Assembly: GCA_022575985.1 (NCBI GenBank)
Contig: JAKSXM010000231.1
Location: 8,062,501 to 8,126,500, forward strand
Reading direction: 5' to 3'
From: Anagrus nilaparvatae
Taxonomy: Eukaryota; Arthropoda; Insecta; Hymenoptera; Mymaridae
Length of the DNA: 64,000 nucleotides
The position numbers were made by a program, and so were the translations under genes. The notes under the pieces were generated by a model. The model saw nothing but the letters and a program-made list of their open reading frames with translations, searched no databases and was not told the DNA's origin. Shown here in pieces: positions 56,950 through 64,000 of the stretch (the stretch's first letter is position 1; the number at the start of each line of letters is the position of its first letter).

Positions 56950-57934
56950 GTGTTTTTATAATTGATAAACATTAGAATAATAGAAATTATATATCTAATT
57001 CATCTTGTAAAATGAAAGTTGATATAAACTACATAAAAAATATGTTAATAAAACTAAAAATCTATACATACTTTTATTGAGAAAAAATAAAATAGTCTTT
57101 TATAAATTACTAAATTTAGATTCATATAAACTAGCTCTTTGATGTGGACTAAATTTAATAAATCCAAAAAACTTGTAAATAAATTTTTTGAATAAATTTT
57201 TTGAATACTAAATTTAATTTATTAAGTGTAAAAAAAATTCTTTATAACTTTAATTTGTAATACACAATATGATTACAAGAACTTACTTAAAAATTATGTT
57301 CAAGAATCCTTATATTATGCTTTATTTTTTTAATTTAAATAATGTTATACATTAATTTTTTATTTTGATTATCATATTAATCCATATTTTTATTTCAGAA
57401 TTATTGTTGATAATATATACCTAGTGAAGCAATATATTTATTAATTTTTACTACAATATTTTTTTCAAATATACCTAAATTATTATCTTTATTATACAAA
57501 TAACTAATATAAAACCAATTTAAAAATATTTTTTCATGAACATTTTAAGCCCTAACCACAAACTAACAAAAGTTTTTTAAACATCTTACTAATAATAATT
57601 AAACCTAAAACTATAGTTCTGTCTGCAAATGGTATTTACCTTATAATAATTGTTCAAGTTATTTATTTACAATGAATTATTTTTAAATTAAAAAACCCTT
57701 TACCAATATCTCCAATATTGAAATAATTTTTAAAGAATTAGCATTAATATCTTCTTATATAATTTAACACTTACTTAAATAGAACTAATTATTTATTCAA
57801 AATAATATATTTTTTATCAAAAGTATGAATTGTATGTCAAAAGTCTTATTTAAGGAAACTTCCATGAAAAATTAATTCAGTTCTTAAGCTCTGAATCTTC
57901 AATGCAAACATACATTTTCCATTTAAAATATATA
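56950..57934. other. Convergent 3' flanks of SPF45 and MED29
   Basis: AT-rich. aataaa words at about 57046 and 57086 could end the SPF45 transcript. The MED29 3'UTR enters from the other side. No other gene is visible. Confidence 0.5.
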
Positions 57935-58468
57935 CTATTCATTCCCAGATATAGCACGAGATGCATTGATAAGGTAACTATGAATTTCATGAGCATACTG
58001 AACTTGCGATCGCACAGTTGATAAAAATTGCGGGTATGTCAAAGAATCTTGATTTCCAAGATTTTCCATTCTAGAAGATAACACTGTTAATGGCATGTAT
58101 CTTATAGAACTAGACTGTTGTGAAATACATTCAATAGCAGTTCTTAAATGCAATTCTATTTGATCACAAATTGAGTAAAACTCTTCCATATTTTTATTAA
58201 AACGATGATCAGGAGTATCAATCCCTTTAGATGTATCAATCAAATTATTTTGGTGTAAGGTCTGAGCTGCACTCTTTAAAGTAACAGCTAAAGCATCTCT
58301 TAAAGGGCCTACTAATGACTTTACTTTTGATATGTTATCTATCTTTTCTTGAGGTTGCATTGCTGGATTATGCATTGCATGCTGGCTTTGAGGATGTTGA
58401 GGCATATTAGCGTTTGGAACCATTTGATTCATTCCTACAGGGTTTACTTGATGCATTGGGATATTCAT
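57935..58468 (-). CDS. MED29: Mediator complex subunit 29 (intersex homologue), 177 aa
   Basis: An intact frame. After a Met/Gln/Asn/Pro-rich N-terminus of about 40 residues comes the conserved MED29 domain: KVKSLVGPLRDALAVTLKSA, MEEFYSICDQIELHLRTAIE and YPQFLSTVRSQVQYAHEIHS. MED29 is a tail/upper-region subunit of Mediator, linking activators to RNA polymerase II. In Drosophila it is intersex, a partner of Doublesex in female differentiation. Length is close to the fly protein. On the minus strand, CAG|GTAAAA at 58540/58539 and TTTTAAG at 58476-58470 suggest a 70-bp intron ending just before AATG, placing an intron in the 5'UTR. Head-to-head with SPT2. Confidence 0.95.
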   Translation of the reverse strand: MNIPMHQVNPVGMNQMVPNANMPQHPQSQHAMHNPAMQPQEKIDNISKVKSLVGPLRDALAVTLKSAAQTLHQNNLIDTSKGIDTPDHRFNKNMEEFYSICDQIELHLRTAIECISQQSSSIRYMPLTVLSSRMENLGNQDSLTYPQFLSTVRSQVQYAHEIHSYLINASRAISGNE

Positions 58469-58469
58469 T

Positions 58470-58539
58470 CTTAAAATGAAAAAACATTGAAATAAAAGAG
58501 CTTAATTTTATTTAAACAAATGAAAAATAAAAATTTTAC
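58470..58539 (-). other. Probable 5'UTR intron of MED29
   Basis: The minus-strand reading gives cctcag|gtaaaatt (donor at 58539) and cattttaag|aATG (acceptor at 58470). The start codon begins one base after the junction. Confidence 0.6.
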
Positions 58540-59257
58540 CTGAGGTACTGTGCTTTAATTTTTAGGTTACCAATGTAGTAATATTATTTTTCTTTTAATA
58601 TTCTGTAAATGGATCTCAATATTCTCAATGAAATTAACAAAATAGATAATATTTAAAATTAAGATTTTAAAAATTTCCAAGGAGATAATATAAAATATAT
58701 ATTATTCAAAAATCAAAATATAACTTTTGCACTCTGCGCAGTTCTTATGGCAGTTCTGCTGCACAAAAATGAACACATACAGATACAGTGTATGTGCAAC
58801 AGATGTCATGTGCAAATTTCACACTAATTGCTGTCAATTAAGTAAAATTGATCTTAAAATTAATATTTATTTTAATAATACTTGTTTTTTAGTTTTTAAT
58901 TTACCTTAATTTTTTTAATTTAATTGAGAAAGCGATAAAGTTGTTTTATTAAAAATGTTTTTGAATTTTTTATTGTACTCGCGCGCAAATACAGAGTTCT
59001 CTGGCGGTATAGCCTTGAATTAACCTCCCTCCGTGTGTTGATAACAGCTGATGAAAAAAGATGGAAAAGCGACCCATTATAATTATTTAACTCCAGTAAA
59101 TTCTATAGTGTTTTGTGTAACCTTATAAGTATTCAACGTGCGTGTAATTTAATTCCAGATGTTGGCTTACTAAAATAAAAATTCTTTTTGTCATTATTAA
59201 AGACCTACAGTATTAGGCCACTTTTTCTCAAAAAATTAGGTATTTAAAATCATAGTT
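58540..59257. promoter_or_regulatory. Divergent intergenic region between MED29 and SPT2
   Basis: About 0.7 kb shared by two head-to-head genes, likely with a bidirectional promoter. A GC-richer patch (tactcgcgcgcaaatacaga, about 58976-58995, and cctccctccgtg) stands out from AT-rich flanks and is the best place for initiation. The 60-codon frame at 58727-58909 is not supported. Confidence 0.5.
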
Positions 59258-62200
59258 ATGGATTTCAGTAAATTATTGTCTGTAGCTAAAAAAAATGAAA
59301 TTAAAAAACCATCAATCAAAGCCTATCCAGCTAAATTTGCTCCACCAAAAAAAGAAATGAAAAAACCTGCAAGTTTATCAGAAAACATTAAAAAATTTCT
59401 CGCCAAAAAAGAAGAAGAAGAACGACAAAAAGCTTTGGAGGATAAAAGGAAAAAAGAGGTAACAATCAACTTTAACATATATATTAATTCATCTCAATTC
59501 AGGTATTTGAAATATTATTCCTGTAATATCTTAATGTACGTTATTTTTCTAGAACTTGTTAGCTCTCAGAGATCAAAAGACACAAAATAAAATAAACAAA
59601 CACTTAAAAGTTTGTAAATCTGCTAATAAATCAGCTATTGCTGATGCTGTTGATCATGAAAACACTGCTGTTACGATGTCTGGTAAGAAACATGATTACA
59701 CATTTTTATTATTAAAACGTGAATAACAATTCTAAATATATATGAACATTTTCTTAAAACAAGATTATTAATAGGTTATATTTTATGTTAAAGAATTGCT
59801 TGTTTTTTCAAAGTTTTTTCAGATAAGCGATTATTACTATGTGACTTAAGTGCAATCATTTTGTAGTATAATATAATTTGAAGTTTATTTTAAACAAGCA
59901 AACATAATTTATTGTTTTTTTATAATCTGCAAAGTATTACTAATATAAAAATAATTAACTATAGGTCTATCACAACCTGATGAAGATGATTATGGATATA
60001 CTTCTCAAGAAGCTTCAGCATTCTATGAAAAGTTGATAAATAAATATAATAGCATGCCAGCGGAAAAACCATTATTTAAAGATGATGGTAAAAGGTCTGT
60101 AAAAGATATAGCTTCAACAAAAGATAGAGTTAAACAAGCTTTAAAACAACAAGAAATTGAAGATTCACTTGGTCACAGGAAAAAAAGAAAATCTCATAAG
60201 GATTCATCAGAAACTGATAGTAAAGAATCAAAATTAGATAATGAAAACAACAAAGAAGATATTGTAGATGAAGACTCAGAAGAAGAGAAACCTCCACCTA
60301 AAAAAAAACCTCCCCCACCACCACCAATTAATTTTTCAGAACTCTTAAGGTTAGCTGAAAAAAAGCAATTTGAGCCTGTGAAAATTCCCGTTAAACCAAA
60401 AGAGGAACCTGAAAGGTTGATGACTAAAAAGCAAATAAAAGAATATGCAAAAGAAAAAGATTGGCGGGAGAAAAAAGAGTTAGCCAAACAAAGAAGTCAA
60501 AATCCAGATTTAAACAAAGAATCATCTCAAAGCGACAAAAATAAATCATTCAAGACACCCATATTAAAAAGTACTGAACAAAATAATCTTAAGAATAATA
60601 GCCAATTAAATTCAAAAAAATCTCTAGATAAACCAATAGCAACTAGCAATAAGAGGCCCATGGACAAACCACGGGAAAGAAATTCAAGTGCCAATAGTCA
60701 AAATTCAATGAAAAAACCATTAGATAGAGATTCAGTAGAACACAAAAAATTAAATACAGAGAGAAAAAATTCAACCCCTAAAATGTCAGAAAAAGATTTA
60801 ATCATTGAAGAAAGAAAAAAATTAGAAGCTGAGAAAAGAAAACTAGAAGAAATGAGACGAAGTATTGAAGAAGAGAAAAAAAAATTAGCAGTTTTAAATA
60901 AATCAAAATCTAAAGATAGTATGAACTCATCAAATTCATCTATTCAAAAAGCTAATTCAAGCAGGAGTAAAGATTCTGAGAAAGCATCATCATCAAAGCC
61001 AGCTCCCTCGAAACAAAATCAAATTAGACCTAAAGAGTCAGATGTAAAATCTAGACCATTTCCACCTGCAGATCTTAAGCCTCGAAAATTGCCACCTTCT
61101 GAAATTAAATCAAGACCGTTCCCCCCAGCTGATGTAAAGCCAAGGCAGTTCCCACCACCAGATGTAAGAGGATATAGATCAAAATCAAATGGTTTAAAAA
61201 TTATACCCAATAAAAGTAAATATATTTGTTGATTGAAAATGTATATTATTTTAAATTATTAAGCTAATTGTAACAATATTTATTTTTTTAAGGACGTATC
61301 ATTGATGATGATGACGAAGATGAGTATGATTCTGAACTTGATGATTTTATTGATGATGGACCAGAAGGAGAAGAAGAAGATGTTAGTAAATACATTAGTG
61401 AAATTTTTGGATATGACAAAAGAAAATATAGACATTTAGATGACGAAGATGATATTGCTATGGAAAGTAATTTTTCTCAACAATTAAAGGAAGAATACTT
61501 TTCAACGAAAGCAGGTAAATACTTAAACAATTTACAATTTGAAAATATTATGTGTAAGCTTAAACATGAGCAATTCGAAACGTAACATATAGAATTAAGA
61601 AACAGCCTATAAGATTAAAAAAAAAATTATTTGAGGTTTCGGTGATCAAGTTTGATAACATATTTTTGAGGGTTTAATGCTTAAGAATTTTAAAATTGCA
61701 ACAATTTTCTAGATTTTGAGGATTTTTCTCCATTAAAATGAATGGATAAAAAAAAATTATATATTATAAAATGGAACAGGTGCCTATAAATATTTGAAAA
61801 GCAAATCAGAATTTTAATTATGTAACAGAAATAGTAGGGAAAAAAAATCATTAAAATTTTTAAATATTCACGAAAAAATTAGCTTTCCAAAAATTTTAGA
61901 GTTGTTTTAGAGCATTTAATTAAAATATAAAAACGGAATGTTGTCCCAATGTTTTGAAAATTCGAAATTTAAAAAGTAAATATTATTTTTGTATACTTGA
62001 AGGCCAACAGCCTTAAAATTTGGAATTTTATCATATTTTTACCAGCAGACAATGGTCCAATATTTTTCTCAGATTTTTTATCTTTCAACTTATACCTAGC
62101 TCAGTTGCGTTTGAAATTGTTCAAATTCTTTTTACAAAAATAATCATTAATATTTGTATTTGATTAATAACAGGTTTATTAGAAGATTTAGAAGATATTC

Positions 62201-62268
62201 GTAAAGAAAACGAGGAAAAGAAAAAAAAATCAATGTCAATGAAGAAAAAGATGCAGAAATCTCGATAA
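59258..62268 (+). CDS. Spt2: SPT2 homologue (histone chaperone), 5 exons, about 632 aa
   Basis: Exons 59258-59458, 59553-59682, 59965-61215, 61293-61514 and 62174-62268. All junctions are GT..AG and keep the frame. The N-terminus is MDFSKLLSVAKKNE, with KK-rich coiled segments. Then comes YTSQEASAFYEKLINKYN, a long low-complexity K/S/E/P region with a PPPPPP run and an ERKKLEAEKRKLEEMRRSIE coiled coil. The conserved acidic/basic SPT2 C-terminal domain closes the protein: DDDDEDEYDSELDDFIDD, YISEIFGYDKRKY, then FSTKAG|LLEDLEDIRKE and a basic tail ending KKMQKSR. In yeast and vertebrates SPT2 binds H3-H4 and helps nucleosome recycling during transcription. A repeated KSRPFPPADLKPRKLPP-type motif lies near residues 460-510. 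Intact. Confidence 0.93.
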
Positions 62269-63064
62269 ATCAAATTGCAACTCTATTGTGATATATAAAT
62301 TGCAAATTGAAAAACAAAAATACTAGCCTTGTAATATACTAGTAATTTATTGTACAAATTGTAAAGTAAAAAAATGTAGATAAAAAAAAGTATTTTATTA
62401 TAATATTTTATATACAATGTATATATTTCTAAGCATATAAGATTTTTTATAAATTTAAAATAATAGCTTACTGCAATTATTAAAATATTTAATAATTTTT
62501 GAAGAAATTTATGAGGGTTTTTGTAAAATTATTATTTCTGTAAATTTATTTATTTATGAAAAGTTAAAAAAAAAAAAATTTTAATAAAATGTAAAAAAAA
62601 ATTTTAACTAATGTTAATAAAAAAAAATTTGATATAAGTAAGTTTTGAAAAAAATCTTTTATTCATTTTATAAAATATAATGTAATAAAAAACATTAATT
62701 TCTTATATTTGAATGAATATAATTTATAAATGCATTGGTGTTTGTAACATTATAACTCTTTAAAGCCTATAAAAAAATTACAGTATCTGGTTAAATTTAG
62801 CATTTTAAATTATTATCGATCTTTTAAATAATTGTGTATAATACTTGGATATCAATAAAGTATAATAAGATCAACAAAGAAATAAGCGCGCCTTTAGGAA
62901 ATAGTTAATTTTTACTTTTAATATTTTTTATATCCGAATATTATATTTATCATTTTATATAAATTTTCATTTTTGTATCTATTTTTTAAAATTTTTTAAA
63001 TTTTTTCAAAATTTTTTAAAGATAGCCAAAAAAAAAAAATTTATGTTATTTTTTTTTTGCACTA
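62269..63064. other. 3' flank of SPT2
   Basis: Very AT-rich; aataaa words near 62584 and later could serve as polyadenylation signals. No further gene. Confidence 0.5.
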
Positions 63065-63415
63065 AATAAGCGCTGATTTAGCGCTATTTTTTGCACCAGG
63101 GCTGTAAAGTTTCTGATTTTAAAAATCTTTGAATATAATATTTAGAGCATAATTTAGCATCGATTCATTAAAAAAAATTTCAATTTCTAGCAATAATATC
63201 AAATATTTATCAAGTTTTTTGATTTTTGATACTTTTCAAAATATTGATTTATTCGGGAACAAACTATAAAATTTTTTTTCAGTGACTCGATACCAATTAA
63301 TAACGTTCTAATTATATTTAAAGGTTTTTAAAATCAGAAACTTCAAAAAAAGTCTTGATTAATTTAGTAGCTACAAAATCAAAGAAATTAGCGCTACTCC
63401 GTCCCTGTCTCCAGT
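63065..63415. repeat. Decayed inverted repeat
   Basis: aagtttctgattttaaaaat (about 63108-63127) is mirrored by tttttaaaatcagaaactt (about 63326-63344). The outer tagcgctattttttgc pairs weakly with aaagaaattagcgcta. Probably an old MITE. Confidence 0.6.
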
Positions 63416-63719
63416 TATTAATAATTTATTAGTAAATAAATTATTAATTTTTTTTTCTACAGGATATATCATTTGGATCAATGGCTACAAGAATTAATGA
63501 TTTCAGAAGTTTCGATTTCCAGAATTAAGGGTCTTAAACCGGGAAAATAATATTTTTTGAATAGGAAAATGAAAAAAAATAGTCTTAAATCAAATTCAAA
63601 AATCCTACCTGGAAGGTTTTACTGATTTCGGTCCGATTTGCTATACATATCAATATTTATTATACTTTTTTAAAAATCTATTCTTCTGCTTTATATGACC
63701 CATTCGTGTCTTATTCGAA
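63416..63719. other. Non-coding interval
   Basis: Nothing supportable. Confidence 0.4.
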
Positions 63720-64000
63720 TCTACACCGAGAAAAATTTCTATTCGAATCAAATAGATTCTATTTGACTCAAATAGTAAATCTTCTTGATTTTGAACTCAG
63801 ATAGACTAATTGAGTCAAAAAGAAAATTTATTTGAATAAAATTCTATTTGAGGTAAATAAGTTTCTATTTGGCATAAAAAAATTATTTTACAAATTCTAA
63901 TTTGATCGTTTTTATAATATCAGGAAGTATTTAGGGTCAATAAAATAAACTGCAGAATTAAAATTGACTTTCAAAAAAAATTTCGAGTACCCACGAATTT
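63720..64000. repeat. Start of a repeat cut by the window edge
   Basis: From acaccgagaaaaatttctat onward there are repeated variants of tctatttgactcaaatag in both orientations (63741-63870). The wording at the start resembles element G's acactgaaaaaaaaatccac, suggesting a similar terminal-motif-rich element continuing beyond the window. Confidence 0.5.

Noticed and set aside
1..64000. tRNA, rRNA or snRNA genes
   Set aside because: No cloverleaf with A/B boxes, rRNA core or spliceosomal RNA motif was recognised by eye on either strand; a covariance-model search was not possible here.

Overview
This is an AT-rich, intron-poor and very repeat-rich stretch of an animal nuclear genome, almost certainly from an insect. 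The evidence is three recognisable single-copy cellular genes (an SPF45/RBM17 homologue, a Mediator subunit 29/intersex homologue and an SPT2 homologue), one F-box/LRR gene, and a mobilome of BEL/Pao, DIRS-like, R1-like, hAT-like and foldback elements. The AT bias and the F-box/LRR gene style would suit a parasitoid wasp, but the order of insect cannot be fixed from this sequence alone.

Layout. 1-12.4 kb: a gene desert made of nested inverted repeats (palindromes at 275-1470, 3326-4285, 5171-7243 and 10179-12348, plus an outer inverted-repeat pair at about 1.55-2.40 and 8.10-8.92 kb). 12.6-13.9 kb: the F-box/LRR gene on the minus strand. 14.2-15.1 kb: a decayed inverted repeat. 16.26-26.79 kb: a 3.3-kb palindromic element split by a nearly complete BEL/Pao retrotransposon (16405-23671). 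27.0-28.15 kb: a non-coding TIR element. 28.5-30.5 kb: an internally deleted DIRS-like element. 32.3-39.0 kb: a second, dead BEL gag, interrupted by an R1-like non-LTR element, itself interrupted by a 2991-bp TIR element that carries a 2.2-kb near-perfect palindrome. 39.05-40.8 kb: satellite-like repeats. 42.29-49.47 kb: a 7.2-kb DNA transposon with long composite TIRs and a broken gene for a zinc-binding/PIN-like protein; it appears to have landed inside a short coding exon. 49.6-54.1 kb: a giant palindrome carrying two secondary insertions. 55.1-55.3 kb: a hAT-type MITE with a perfect 8-bp target duplication.

55.8-62.3 kb is the gene-dense island: SPF45 (plus strand, one coding exon), MED29 (minus strand, one coding exon plus a 5'UTR intron) and SPT2 (plus strand, five exons). 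MED29 and SPT2 are head-to-head with about 0.8 kb between start codons. The three genes serve splice-site recognition, the transcription co-activator complex, and histone chaperoning during transcription. They are not an operon but are housekeeping genes clustered between repeat fields.

The most unusual signal is a set of large palindromes that lack a convincing gene yet share short sequence blocks in the same mirrored arrangement (an AGCCAGGGAAA-like block, a GGTNGGGTCNTC block and an ACGATRAAATTTA block). They look like diverged members of one undescribed family of hairpin-forming elements. Several insertion events can be read exactly because target duplications or interrupted reading frames fix the pre-insertion sequence.
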